Shown: positions 47,961-60,466, numbered from the stretch's first letter. The stretch is 64,000 nt of DNA from Chenopodium formosanum (GCA_024500155.1 CM044880.1:8246001-8310000); one strand, 5' to 3'. Notes: a model not told the origin generated them from the sequence alone. Numbers and translations: made by a program.

Positions 47961-48370
47961 AGAAAGAACATAACATATACATGTAAAGAACATACAATTA
48001 TAGTGAAAAGAACATAATATTAAAATGTAATGAACATATATACATAAAGTAAAAAGAACATATTTGTACCATAAAAAAGTGAAAAGAACACGCGTCTATG
48101 TTTTTTAATTGTCAGTGTAATATACTTTTATTTGTGATATAATGTTCATTGCTTATTGTAAAATGTTCTTTGAATTTTGTCTTAAAAATATGATGGGTAT
48201 ATATAAGTAATGTTCATTACATAGTATTATCATGTTTTTTTATTAATGTTATAGATGTTCTTTAAATATAAAAGAAAAACATAAAATTGAATGTTCTTTA
48301 AAAAAACTGATATATGTTCTTTACAAAATAACTGTATATTCTTTACAAAATAGATATATGTTCTCTCCGC
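47960..48370. repeat. opposed arrays of AAAGAACAT and ATGTTCTTT
   Basis: From 47965 to 48090 about six copies of (A)AAGAACAT read on the plus strand. From 48140 to 48366 about eight copies of ATGTTCTTT or variants read in the opposite sense. The centre is near 48090-48140 (ACACGCGTCTATG). The whole has the shape of a large imperfect foldback element whose arms are short-motif arrays. Confidence 0.75.
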
Positions 48371-48904
48371 ATTTTTTTGTCTGTACCAAGCAAGGTATTG
48401 TACCTTAAAATTTTCATATTTCTCTCTTTTTTGGTTTGGCTTATAAATACTCCCAGCTTCTCCTTCTATCACTCTTCTTATAGATCTCTTCTATTTTTCC
48501 TTCCTATTCATAGTCTTGTATTATGTTACCAGGAATCTTCAATTTTACCTTGAGTTGTTAGACCCTCGACACTCGGACATATTAGACACTTCATTTTAAT
48601 TCAAAATCATAGAATTTTATCACAAAATAATCGAGTCGGACACTTGAATACGTAACCGTGTCAGACATGGGTAACTGATCAGTCCGAATAACATAGGTCT
48701 TGTATCTTCTCTTGCCTATTTCTCCCTGTTTCCTATCTATTTTCTCCTTCCTATCACTCTTCCTCGCAACTTTTTCTTACCCTTTCCTATATCTAGCTCA
48801 TGTTTTTCTGTCAGAACAATTTAGCAAGTTTAATTCGAATCGCCTCCTACTCCAAATTACCTTTTTAAGTAGCCATATTCAATTTATATTTCATCCTTAA
48901 TCTC

Positions 48905-49677
48905 ATTCTAGATAGGGTTGTACAGAGTTTGGTCTGGACCGTAACCAAACCAGACCAAACCGCATTTTAGCGGTTTAGTTTGGTTTACGATTTGGAAAAA
49001 TACGGTTTGGTTTCGATTTTTTGGGAAATACGGTTTGCGGTTTGGTTTGGTTTTTCAAAAATTATAAACCAAACCAAACCGTAAATCAGTAAACCGCATT
49101 TAATATTTATATAATATTTATAAAATTAAAATAGTTATTATATATTTTAAAAATGAAAAAAAATAATAAAAAACATGAAAAATCATTAGAAGACGGTCAG
49201 TAATTCTGTATACTACTATACTCCAAGATCAGTTTAGCTCCAGCAATCATTGATATTGCATAATGTAGCCCCTAATGTTGTCAAGTTGCTGCCAATTATT
49301 AAAAACTATAATGCAGTATGATTTTTTTTTTTTTTTTTTTTTGAAAAATGTATTATGTTTTTTTCCACTGTTAATTTGTTATGTATTATTTTTATTATGT
49401 GTAATTGTGTTAGCACTTGATTAGTTGGTTGTTATTTTTATTAAAACTTTGTAGTATAATACAATCCGATTATAAATTTATTAATATTTGACAATTTTTA
49501 GGAAAAAATGTCGTCTCATCATAAACCGCACCAAACCGCATTATTACGGTTTGGTTTGGTTTCAATATTAATATGGTTTGGTTTGGTTTGGAAAATTGAC
49601 CAAACCGTATTTTGCGATTTGGTTTGGTTTATATTCAAACCGCACCAAACCAGACCATGTTCACCCCTAATTCTAGA
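48905..49677. mobile_element. hAT-type MITE with 8-bp TSD
   Basis: The element (48913-49669, 757 bp) starts TAGGGTTGTACA and ends TGTTCACCCCTA, inverted ends with 10 of 12 matches. ATTCTAGA flanks both sides (48905-48912 and 49670-49677). Arms of repeated GGTTTGGTTTGG / CCAAACCAAACC lie near both ends and can fold back. An 8-bp duplication with TAGGG ends is the hAT signature. No transposase is present. Confidence 0.9.
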
Positions 49678-49689
49678 CATGGCCTCCTA

Positions 49690-50500
49690 AAACTATAAAG
49701 TTCCATTATAGTGGTTATTAATTTTTTTTTTTTTTTTATTTATTTATTTTTTTTTTTTATTGTTCTTCTTCATTTGTTTTAACGCTGATTCCGAATTAGT
49801 CATCTTAGATGTACCTAATTTCAATCATTTCATTGTATAAATATTTCAAATAGCTCGAAAATTTGAAAGTTAGTAGAACAATATTTGAATTTTAACTCAA
49901 ATTTCAATTTCAATTTCAATTGAGTTTTTTGAGCTCCATTAATGGAGGTTAGCGATTGCGCTGTATGTGAGTCCATTGAGTAGTCTACATCGGATCCATG
50001 TTCAATCTACTCTCTTATATCCGGATCTATTCGACGTCAGGGAATGGGGGTGAAGAGGAGGGGGTGTTAGGGTGTTCGTGGGGGTTGGGGGCTATTGGGG
50101 TGGGCTGTTTTTTTTTTTTTAAATTTATTTTTTGACTAATTACTTAATGACATGTGTCACTTAAAAAAATAGAAAAAAAAATTACCCAATGTATAGGTTA
50201 CCGGTCATAAGATATTAATAGAAGAAGATGCCTTATAAAGGTAGGATTATTAAATAATAGGTCAAATGTAAAATTATTAATAACTGAGCAAATATTGGAT
50301 TATTAGAATTAAATTTTGAAGGAAAAAGTATTCCCCAAGCTATAGATTCCTACGTGAATTAGGTTGCACAAGCTATAAATTTTGAAGGAAAAAGTATATA
50401 TATTCTGATAACCCCCTCAAAAAAAAAAAAAAAAAAAAAATTCTGATAAAGAGATCAGTGAGAAGTTGAGACCTTGAGGTTTATTTTACAATATCTGATC
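49690..50500. other. gene-free DNA upstream of F-box copy C
   Basis: It contains T-rich runs at 49720-49760 and a G-rich stretch at 50038-50108 (GGGGGTG words). AAATTTTGAAGGAAAAAGTAT occurs twice (about 50312 and 50376). The poly(A) micro-insertion at 50402-50448 is listed separately. Confidence 0.5.
50402..50448 (+). repeat. poly(A) micro-insertion with 8-9-bp TSD
   Basis: ATTCTGATA at 50402-50410 and 50440-50448 flank ACCCCCTC plus a run of A, about 30 bases inserted. It lies upstream of the transcribed leader of F-box copy C. Confidence 0.7.
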
Positions 50501-50591
50501 CGTTTATTATACGATCTCTGAAACTCTAATCCATTGAACAGCAGTGTTTTGATATTCCTATCTCTATCCTCCATTGAAGCTGCTTTTTGTG

Positions 50592-50801
50592 GTAAGCTCT
50601 GTTTTCCTTTTGTAATCATCAAATATCAATTTTTTTTGATGGGTAATTCCCATTCAAAGTGTTATTTTTAAACAAGGGTTAGGGTTATTTATTGATTGAT
50701 TGTTCATCTTCTCTATATACTAACTATGGAGTTGTTTTGCATTATAAATCAATCAATTTGATGATAAAGGCATTGGTGGGTTTTATTTTTTATTGATCCA
50801 G
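50592..50801 (+). other. 5' UTR intron of F-box copy C
   Basis: A GTAAGCTCTG donor follows a leader that matches copy A's leader. The acceptor is the CAG of GATCCAG at 50795-50801, 18 bases before the start codon. The equivalent region exists upstream of copy A on the minus strand. Exact ends rest on consensus only; a second AG lies five bases further on. Confidence 0.6.
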
Positions 50802-50819
50802 AGCAGGTATTGGTTGGGT

Positions 50820-52566
50820 ATGGATCGGAGCTTGAAGAAACCATGTACTACTGTATTGAATGTTAATAATGACAAAGTGTTGGTTGATAGGCTTACCAAT
50901 TTGCCTGATGAATTGTTAATTCGGGTGATTTCGTTGCTACCCACCAAGGATGCCGCTGCTACTTGTTCCTTGTCTAAGAGATTGAGGCGTATATTCCCTT
51001 TGCTCACTAGCCTCGACTTTGATGTTTCACCTATATCTCTTTGTTTGAAACATCCCTATGCAATTCAACGTTTCCCTACTTTCGTGAGCTTTGTTGATAA
51101 TGTACTCCAACCACACCAATCGCGGTATCTTACCAAGTTTAGACTTCAAGTTAGCAGCGGGGACTTTCTTACAGTCTACTTCAATGGTTGCATTGGTAGT
51201 GGGTGTGGTCAAGGTTCCCTCCCTGACTTGAAATCCCCGCAACTAAAAGCGTGGATCTCTTATCCATTCACCCTTTGTGGCGGCCTTAGGGAGCTAGACC
51301 TCTGTATTCTGGTGAGGGAACCAGGTGACGCGCAGCTGCCCCCAGCTATTTTCACTTGTGAAACATTGGAGGTGTTGAAGCTTGAGCTTAACATAGGTCT
51401 TGATCATGTTTTTGCCATGCCATCTTATCGTCTTCCTAACTTGAAATTGCTCCTCTTGACCGTGGATTTCATTTCTGATGATGCCTTTCTGTCGAGGCTA
51501 GTTTCAAGCTGCCCTGTACTTGAAGACCTTAGATTTACAACCTATTCAAACGATCTCAACATTGTAGAGATCACATCCACTTCCCTACGAAGATTGTCTT
51601 TAGCCGTGCCTAAGTATGATCATCCTACATCTACAGAAGTTCACAGGGACCTGGTGCTTATCAATGCTCCCAATCTGGAGTACCTTGACTACACTGATGA
51701 TTTAGCAAAATATTACTCGCTCCCAATTATGCATCGTCTTGTTAAAGCACTTCTGGTGGTAATTCAGATGTTAGATTATGATGAGTTGTCGATGCAAGAA
51801 TCTTTTCAAGAATCTTTTCAGCAAATGATTAACCTCATTAGACCCATGTCTTATGTTCAACATTTATCATTGCGCGGTTACTTAATGCCGGTATGTCTCA
51901 ATCTCTATATTTGCCTGAAGCAAAATTATCTTTTGTAGTAAAAGGAATAATGTTTGATTTAACCTATGGTTCGTTGTAGGTGTTCGACTATGTTGATGAT
52001 AAGGTCTTAAAGGATCAACTACCGGTGTTTCCTAATCTTAAACATCTAGAGTTGGGTAGAATTGATTTAAATTGCTGGAACAAAGTGTTGTTGCCCTTTC
52101 TTAATTGTTCACCTGCGTTAGAAACACTTGTTTTTGAAGAGGTTGGTGTGTGGTTTTAGTATTATCTTATTACGTACATGGTATCAATTACATATGAGCA
52201 ATCTAATTATTATAGCTGTTTATTTTGTAGGGACTCAATATGAATGAAGTTCCATCTGTATTCAGTCCTAATATTAGAGAGGAACTGGTGTTGGAACGAG
52301 AACGAGAATTTTTCAGTACAGATCATGAAATTCCTGTATGTTACAGATTTCATCTCAAAAGAATAGTGATAAAAAGATACTTTGGAGTAGAACGCGATTT
52401 GGTAATAACCAAGTTTTTTCTGAGACATGCATTAGTTTTGGAGGAACTAGTCATATACTTATCCCGAGATAGAAATGCAGTTCCATATCAGAATCACATG
52501 TCAGTTGAGAACACATTGAAGAATTTACCAAAAGCCTCAGTCACGTGTTCGATTCAAGTATTATGA
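50820..52566 (+). CDS. F-box/LRR/FBD protein, copy C
   Basis: This is the most complete of the three copies: exons 50820-51890, 51980-52141 and 52231-52566 join in phase to give 522 aa. A 22-residue leader (MDRSLKKPCTTVLN...) precedes the F-box core DRLTNLPDELLIRVISLLPT. The LRR region and the FBD exon (STDHEIPVCYRF to CSIQVL) follow. The middle exon is the same length as in copy A (162 bases). The start at 50820 is preferred over an in-frame ATG at 50793 because a likely splice acceptor lies between them. It should act as an SCF substrate receptor. There is no evidence of a break. Confidence 0.92.
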
Positions 52567-52569
52567 TCA

Positions 52570-53401
52570 CCATAGTCCATGTTAGCATCGATTTATTCAT
52601 TAGTGCAAGGTTTTTGTGCTTCCAAAGATACTTCCTTTCCTTTGAACTGTTCGTGCTCAATAAAAGTAGCTGCAAGATGGAGTCTAACAAGCTAGGCTAC
52701 ACTCTGCAGATTATTGAACAATGGATTTCAGTTTGACGGTTTTGCACTTACTATATTAATCTTAACAATGTAGTCTGATTAGAAATAATTAGCATTTTTT
52801 TCCTATAATTTTTTTATATAGTGATGTAGTGATGAAAAACACATGTAATAGCTAGGTTTGGTATGTTACATGTCTATTACAGGTTTGATGTTAACTTGAG
52901 GATCTTCTTAAGAGAGCTGGCTATGCTTTGCTCTGCTTGTGCTTGCTTGTGGTTTTTTGGGTTGCGTTACCATTGTTACTTAACTGCATGACTTTTGTAG
53001 ACTTTACACAAAAATTATAATCTTAGAAATCTTAGTAAGAGAACTTAGCTTTAGCTTATTTTGAGACATACAATTAAAAGAAACTTAATGATATTAGTTA
53101 TTAATCATTTATCAAATTAAATACTTATTATATAACTCCCCCGGAGGCATTCGTTAGCAAGATACATGATTTAATTTTGTACCAACAAAATATATTTACT
53201 GGATTTCCACAAATATTAAAGGTCGTAGAATTCATGTTCATACAATAATACATTGATAAAGAAATTCAATCAATCAAAAATAATTCTAATACAAAGTAGA
53301 TTTTTTAATCATTTAAATGATTTGTATCTATCTGTATCATTTTCACATTCGTTAGTCAATTTAATTTATACTCCATACATCATACGTTTGTTTCACACAC
53401 A

Positions 53402-53451
<50 letters not shown>

Positions 53452-53870
53452 ATCATACGTTCTACTCCAATGTATGGTAATTGGACACTTTCTTTTTTTT
53501 TTTTTCAGATAACGAAACGGACGAAGCTTTCAAAATTCTTGCCTTTCGCAGCAAAAAAGTTGAACATAATTTTTACAGACAATTTCCTATCAATATTCTA
53601 CAATGAATTTATGATTTCTAAAGCTTGCTAACTTGGTTAATTTTCGAGTTTATAATGTATGTGCATCTCATCTTTCTGAATTTCGACCAAAAAATATTGT
53701 GACATCCCCCTCCTTACCAATCTGCATGCTTACTTGCATAGGCATGCGATTAACTTTGTTAATTTTCAAGGTTTGACGTTTCTTATGCAAAATCTTTCTG
53801 AATGTCTTTTGTATAGAAGCTATCTTTCATCATCATTAGCCTTTTCCATCTGCCTTGTACTATGCTTGTG
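52570..53870. other. intergenic DNA between F-box copy C and BOR copy 2
   Basis: The first 250 bases are probably the 3' UTR of the F-box gene (ACTGTTCGTGCTCAATAAAA near 52648 has an AATAAA signal). The rest is AT-rich with no gene. It includes a poly(A) insertion at 53379-53461 and a dispersed repeat shared with 42940-43045. Confidence 0.5.
53379..53461 (+). repeat. poly(A) insertion with CA microsatellite and 10-bp TSD
   Basis: ATCATACGTT at 53379-53388 and 53452-53461 flank TGTTTC, then about ten CA dinucleotides, then about 35 A. It has the same general structure as the other micro-insertions, with an expanded CA tract. Confidence 0.7.
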
Positions 53871-53875
53871 TTTTT

Positions 53876-56800
53876 TTATTCTGAACTAGTACTATTCCCT
53901 TGAGGATGAATCTGGAATAAGCACAAGAAAAAAGGATTAATGAATAAGAGTTTAAGAACAAGAAATCTTATTAAAAGTACAGGATAGAGTAAAAAACAAA
54001 GCAGCACTCTTAGTTCTCACCTGAGGATTATCAAAGCTCATAGCTCTGATCTTGAACTCCCCTCGACTAGTCGTCAACTCATCTAGTATCTCAGAATCAT
54101 CTCCCTCATCATCATCATGAGTTTCTCCTTCCTGATTACAGACGTCAAAATAAGCCAAAGGTCACCAAGATATGCTTAAAGTATGCAAGAATTATGTAAG
54201 TATGTATGACAAAGTTGACAGCATTTACTTACCCTGAAAGACTTGCTATGAGAGCGTCTAGGTGCACCAGCAATCTCCTCATAGCCAGCCGCATCCAGTT
54301 CTTGAAGATGAAAGGGGTGAAAAAACTTCGGGAGGATATGTTGGCGTATGCTTATGAGAATGAAAAAAGGCAAGGGGAAGAGTATCCCTGCTATCGGTAT
54401 CCAAGTAACTCCAAAGCATATCAACAAGTACACGATTTGGAATACTGTGAAAGCAGCAATGGATTTGAAAGGTACTGATTCCACATATGATGCATGAGCT
54501 TCTTCCAGAACCCTGCATTCAATGGGATGGATAACAATAGGCTTAATCAGATTGGCAAGCATACCAGGTATTAAGGTTGTAAGCATCATAATCAGCATGA
54601 TAAAAATTTATTTGGCATCAGTTTAAGTTTTTATATTGTGGTTTTCAAGAGCCAAAATGTTCATATGTAGGTTTCTGAAAACAAGGCCTTAAACTGGAAA
54701 ACCACAAGTGGTTTCTGAAACCCTGTTCTATTTTTAAGTAACCTCAAAACTGATGAATTGTGAAGATACAAAACAAGCAATTACTCTAGTTTTTAGGTAG
54801 TTGGAAAACTTACTTGTATCGTCTTGCTGGTCTAATGAAGAGGAGGAGGATTCTCTCCCAGAACTGGCTTCCCGGGAGACTGTCAATGGCCATATATGCA
54901 AAGTATCCCCATAGGACAGAGGTGGGTATTAGCTTGATCACCGGCATAGCAAACATAGCACATGCTACAAGGACTGATTGTAAGATGTTGCTCACTCTTT
55001 GCTCGTTGACTCTTACAGGTAAATAGTAGTCAATGTGTTCAAGTTTAAAAGCTTTGTGTTCCTTTCCGTCTTTGCTATCTCCATTCATAACTGCCTGCTT
55101 CAAATCTTCCAACTCCTTCACAACTTCATGTGGCTGAAAAATAAGAATTAACATGGTCCTATTCATGTACTACACTCAACAGAGCTTATTTTCAATTAAT
55201 GAGTTTCTATAATGTATGAGCAAGTATGTTGAGAACTTCATACATTGGGATTCTGATCCATTTCGATGAAAACATCCTGCATCTGACCATATACTTCAGT
55301 GCTGCTAGCATTTTTCTGTATGCTTTCCTTTGCAGATTTTACCATTTTTCTACCCATCAACTGTCATCAGACACAATCACATGATAAATACAAGTTGCTG
55401 AATCATGTAATTGCTAACAATACGATAAATCACTGTAAAATTCCACACTCTCACTGTCTCACAAGTCTCACCTGCCTTTTGAGGACAGCAAGGCTCTTTG
55501 TATGCATAGGAGATTGAGGAAGAACTCCATTTGATGGAGGTAATCCGAGTAGTCCACAAAGCAAAGTCTGGAATAACAAAAATATAGTTTAGACACGAAT
55601 ATTGGTCACCTCAATATTTCAATGTAATGGAAAGGTTGTATGTAATTACAGATTACATTTCTTGGTTAACATACCGTAAATCCAAGCACCAAAATGTCAT
55701 AGTGGTAGGCAGAAGGTTTTTTCAGATTAAATTCCTTTTGCTGAGCTAGTTGTGAAGCGACACTATGGTCGAAAAAGTACAGTCCTGCAACCATCAGAGC
55801 AGGAATGATGGCAGCAAAGATGTAAGCTATTGGCACCCTAACCATATCCTGCATTTAAGTTTATTAAAATCCATTTAGATAAGTGGTAGAAGGAAACAAT
55901 TCCAAGTAAATTGAAACAAAGATGTTCAATATAAGTAGCCAGTTAGGATTATTTGATACATATAAACATATAATGCTGTGTATATATATTTGTCACGTAT
56001 TGTGATACAAATACAAAACACTTCTGTCAGAAATCCAACAATTCCAACTCCCATGGTACACAGACTTAGAAATCCAACAAATAACAGCAAAAGTTTAGTG
56101 ATTGCATATTGAATGATTACCTTTACTACACTCCAATGGTACACAGACTTGGACTGCCAAGGCAGAGGACTATAGAGCCTTCTAGGTACACCCTTTGGAA
56201 CTCCAGAAGGAACGCTGAACGACAACGCAGTCCAAAGCACAACCATCAATGGAACTCCATAATCTGCAATGAAGCTCCTCATACGACCTGTACCATAGCG
56301 CCATGACCTTGCTCTACGGCTCTTTAAGGCCATTACAAAAACACCAACAGTAAATATTATTCCAAGCAATCCATTGGCATATCGCCACTGAAATAGATAC
56401 TTCTCTTGGTGTGGATCCTCGTCTTTGGGAATATGAAATTCACTTACAACTCCCTACAATAATTATAAGAAATTTTAAGCAGAATTCACATATTTCAGGG
56501 TACTAATGCAGAGTTTTTCAGCAACAAACAAGATTAGCAAGTTGTTAAGAGTACTTTGATAGCTTCTTGGAAGAAAAGAACTGTAATCAACATCCCAAAG
56601 AGCTCCCCAGCAACCCTTGTAAACCGTTTAATGATCGTGGCAACATTGAATATCGAAAGAAAGATCAACATGAGGGCAGTCCACACACAAACCCTGACAT
56701 ACAGCAACATAAAAATTTCAGCAACTACATATCAAATTCATCATGCTTTTCTAGGCATAATTGATATATGTCAATCATATACATACCATCCAGCCCAAGC

Positions 56801-57410
56801 AAGGTAAAGTTCCTTTCCCAAACCTGACCGCCCTTTCGCAAAGTTATAAAGATAAGAGTACATAATCACAGTTGGTTCTGCAACCCCAACTATCAAAAGA
56901 GGCTGCCCACCAATTATTGAGTGAATTATCCCACATATTGCTGTTGATGCTAATGTTTCAACTGTGCTCAAACTTCCATCTACAAATAGCAGGAAAAACA
57001 CATGAGGTATATTTGACCAGTATTGTTATTACATTTTCTGTATTTTAAAGTGTCGAGTATCAGACACGGGTACTTGGGTAAGATCGCTCACCTGTATCTC
57101 TGCTGAGTTGCTCCCCAAAAGCTATTACAGGAAGAGCAGAAGCAAAGAAAATATAGGTAGTTGGTGCCAATATCCTATACCCTCACCCAAAAAAAAAAAA
57201 AAAACAGAACAAAAACTCTTAAAACAATTTACTAAAAATCTGAAGTGAAACTGCAATTTTTCATGTATATAGATTGAATCTGAATGAAAATAAACATGAA
57301 ACAACCCAAAATTACCCGAAACCGGATCGAATTCCACCACTCCAATCTTGCTTGTAACATGCCCATCTTCCACTGAAATCATTTACAATCCCATAAAATG
57401 GCTGCTTCAT
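53876..57410 (-). CDS. BOR4-like borate efflux transporter, copy 2
   Basis: Second BOR family member, the better match to BOR4: ILAPTTYIFFASALPVIAFG in exon 2, HSVASQLAQQKEFNLKKPSA, QSPMHTKSLAVLKRQ and the tail ILDELTTSRGE. Twelve coding exons in phase: 57316-57410, 57092-57174, 56787-56979, 56555-56693, 56121-56453, 55675-55848, 55472-55567, 55244-55360, 54814-55133, 54233-54512, 54021-54131, 53876-53911, giving 658 aa. The family's roughly ten membrane spans are expected; role: plasma-membrane borate export. The start codon follows a probable 5' UTR intron acceptor at 57438. The last 36-base exon is inferred from phase and resemblance to the BOR4 tail; without it the frame would end at 53952. 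Relative to copy 1 it lacks one intron (inside 56121-56453) and has an extra one between 55472 and 55360. Confidence 0.95.
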
Positions 57411-57436
57411 TATACCAATTCCAATATCAAATATTC

Positions 57437-58120
57437 CCTAAAAAACAAAATTCACACCGTTAATATTCAACATTTATTTTCCTTATTTTAACAAAATTAC
57501 TACAATTAAGCTACTAAGTATGTGTATTTCATCTCATATATTTATTATTCCCAGTAATATTATTCAAATTTAAGTGAAATAAAAAAAATAAAAATAAAAA
57601 TTTGTAACTACCCAAAATTCAACAATTTAACTGGAATTGCTTAGTTAATCGTCTAACCTATCAACATTGAAGGTAAAAATCAAGGGTTGCAGAAATTAAA
57701 CCCCAAAAACGGTAATAATTTTTTTTTTTTTTTTTCTTTAACAAAAAAGTAACATTTTCCAAGAAAAAAAAATTCAGTGAAAATCAAATACGCGTTTTTT
57801 CTATATTCTTCAAGATACTAAAAACAAATTTACTACTAAAAACAAAAATCAATAAGAAAATTTGACACAAACAGAAGGAAAAAAAAAATTAAAGAAAAAA
57901 CAGAATTAAAGAAAAAAGAGGATACCCATAAATTTTCCGAAGAAAAAGCTACAAAAATTTGACCTAAAAAAACAGGTTACAAAATATTAAACTACTAACA
58001 ATAATGTAAATAAAAGAAATAAAATGACATTTAATAAAATCATGATGAAATCTTTATTATTCTAGTCATGCTAGCTGTAAAATATTTACTCCTAAAAGTA
58101 ATAAAAATGACTAAAAAGAA

Positions 58121-58160
<40 letters not shown>

Positions 58161-58330
58161 GTAAATGAATGCGAACAATGTGATGAGGAGAGAGATAGAG
58201 AAATTTACGACGTAGTGTTTCGCCGGGAAAAAGCGTCGGACGACGGTTAATGTGGTGGAAAAGAGGTTAGAGTTGAAGAGTAGGAGGAAGTGAGAAGGGA
58301 GGTTTAAAAAGACCCGCGCTGCTAGTGTTG
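57437..58330 (-). promoter_or_regulatory. 5' leader and promoter region of BOR copy 2
   Basis: A TTTTTTAG acceptor at 57438-57445 (minus strand) precedes the start codon by 27 bases, so a leader intron is likely. Its upstream exon may be the C/T-rich DNA at about 58200-58300. A TTTTTAAA word near 58307 is a possible TATA box. An (AAT)n microsatellite of about 42 bases (58119-58160) lies in this region. Confidence 0.45.
58119..58160. repeat. (AAT)n microsatellite
   Basis: About fourteen AAT units in the presumed leader or leader intron of BOR copy 2. Confidence 0.9.
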
Positions 58331-58895
58331 TGTATCAAAGTGGGGCCCATTTCTCATTTCATAGGAGATTTTTATTTTTATTGTTATTGTACTTGGAAAT
58401 GGAATTTATGTTTTTTCATTAAAATTTGATTTGAAGATTCTTACTGAGATTTTGTTATGACTTGTGAGTAATAGCTGTCATTTGGAGTATTTTTTTGACT
58501 AATTATGGATTTATTGTATGGTTTTTGTGTAAAAGTAGATGGAAAGATGAATGGGATTTTTAAATGTGCAATAAGAAATGATATTGTATCTGTTTTTTAA
58601 AAAAAAAAAAAATGATACCTTATGAATTACAGTATAGTTTTTTTAAAAAAAAATTGTTGATATAATTACAAAAATATTGTTGATATAATTACAAAAATAT
58701 TTATTCAAGTGAGTATTTTTTTTTTTTCATTTATGGCTTTACCACTCGATAAACCAATTGTGTTTATCAAGGTGATAGGGGGGGGGGGGGGGGGGTTTCG
58801 CCAATTTGTATCCCAATAGATAGGAATGGAGATAGTTGTTGGTTTATATTTAGGCTATTCTATTGGTTAAACTTTTTATACATATTCAATTATTT

Positions 58896-59071
58896 CATTT
58901 TGACGATGGCTCGGTCTTGTTAGATCGATCGTTCACTTAGTTTTATAGTTATCACAATGTTTCTTGTTATCGAGTCCATTATTTACAAGTACATGAAAGT
59001 GGTAGTTATACTACATTTTGACGATGGCTCGGTCTTGTTAGATCGATCGTTCACTTAGTTTTACAGTTATC
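58896..59071 (+). repeat. 59-base direct repeat pair
   Basis: The stretch CATTTTGACGATGGCTCGGT, continuing to TTAGTTTTATAGTTATCA, is present at 58896-58954 and again at 59013-59071 with a single visible change (TATAG to TACAG). The second copy ends 7 bases before the LTR start at 59079. A run of about nineteen G sits at 58777-58795. Confidence 0.85.
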
Positions 59072-59078
59072 AGTTTAT

Positions 59079-60466
59079 TGATAGGCGTGTCGCGTACCTA
59101 ACAAAAATAAACCTAACTAGACCGCTACTATATAGATGGGCAAGCAAGGGTCGGATCCCAAGAGACTATAGTTCAACTAATTAAATAGACTCAAGCAATT
59201 ACTAAGCAAGTAACCAAATCAAATAAGTGGGAATCAATATCTAAAGAACTAATTAAAACGATAAAATCTAATAAAATGCACAATTCAATGCTAAAAACAT
59301 CCAAGATCAAGCTTTACCACGAATACAATTAATGCAATAGTCGTTCTACCCCTAACATATAATTCAATTGATTAATGAGGAAAAGTAATCCATGAATAAT
59401 ACCAATGGTCTCTCTCGAGTTATCAATGGCTTCTCTAATCACAATCAAGCCTACTTCCGTGGAATCATGTAAATTAGAGACCTTAAGCACATTACTCTAA
59501 CTTCCTAATCATCCATTCAACTACTCCCGTGATGAACTTCAAACCCTTAATTGATTTATTCAAATCCGTCAAAACCCAACTCCCGTTGCGATTAAAACAA
59601 AGGATTAATAACAATACCAATTATCCCTAATCTAGTATTGGCATAAGCATAATCAATTAAGCATATCAATTACAATTATTATTAGAGAATTTAAAGAATT
59701 AAATCATGCATTAATCATATTCGGGTTCCGCTAGATCTTTGGAATAAAGAACTACTCACACATATTAATGGAAGCAAAAACAATATTCAATGAAGAAAAC
59801 ATAATTAATAAGCAATTAAAAGTGAGAGAAGAACAAAGATGAATACCAATTGCTTGAATGAAGAAGAGTACCAATTGTTGATGAACAAAGATCAAAACTT
59901 GAAAGTGCAATTTAATCTAGATCTAGAGAGAATATTAGGGTTCTAATAGTGTTTAAAAACTGCTAAGATAATAACTAAGTAAGTTTAATCGGCTTTACAA
60001 AGGGGTATTTATATCCCTTAAAATAAGAAAACCCGAAAAAAACTGAAAATAAGATCCGCGAAACTCCGCCCGGTCAGACCGGGCAAAGCCGTCCGGTCGG
60101 GCGCGACCAACACTTTGGCTTAAAATACGATATCCTGTTCGCCCGGTCTGCCAGGGCAATGCCGCCCGGTCCGGGCGGACGGGGGCTGAACTTCTTCGCT
60201 TCTTTTCTTCTTCGCCCTGGCTGCCAGGGCAATGTTGCCCTCCAGGGCGGACACGGGAAAAATCTCTACCATCCTACTAAGCTCTCGTGGCAATCCAAAA
60301 TGCATCCAAATCATCCGAAAATCTTCATATGCCTGTAAAATCAATCAAATAGACCAAGCCACACTAGAGAAGAGGATATTAGCGAGAAATAGCTCCGTAT
60401 AGCTTAGAAATCACATAGAAATAGCTATAAACCGAGGGTAAAATGTAGTATAAACTGTGTACATCA
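59079..60466 (-). repeat. LTR of a gypsy-type retrotransposon
   Basis: Read on the minus strand, a 1388-bp segment begins TGATGTACACAG directly after the polypurine tract GCTTGGGGGAATT (60467-60479) and ends ACGCGACACGCCTATCA, with TGAT/ATCA inverted ends. A PPT next to TG identifies the LTR start. By orientation this is the element's 3' LTR, and the interior should lie at higher coordinates. A candidate 5-bp target site is TTTAT (59074-59078). The PPT word GGGGGAATTTGATGTACA and a neighbouring TTGAGGGCAAGCAAGA are typical of the noncoding region before the 3' LTR of plant gypsy elements. No coding domain is in the window. Confidence 0.75.
60066..60258 (-). repeat. three GC-rich units inside the gypsy LTR
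   Basis: Units starting at about 60068, 60140 and 60214, spaced 72-74 bases, each have the form GCCC(G/T)GNC...GGGCAA(T/A)G...GCCCGG or GCCCTCC, then GGGCG. Each can fold on itself. They are strongly GC-rich in an AT-rich LTR and lie near the expected promoter/R region. Confidence 0.7.

Noticed and set aside
47564..47971. 135-codon minus-strand frame
   Set aside because: I recognise no domain, splice or promoter context, and it lies among repeats, so it is kept only as a note in the region description.
60120..60344. 74-codon minus-strand frame in the gypsy LTR
   Set aside because: It lies wholly inside the LTR over the GC-rich repeats and has no recognised domain.
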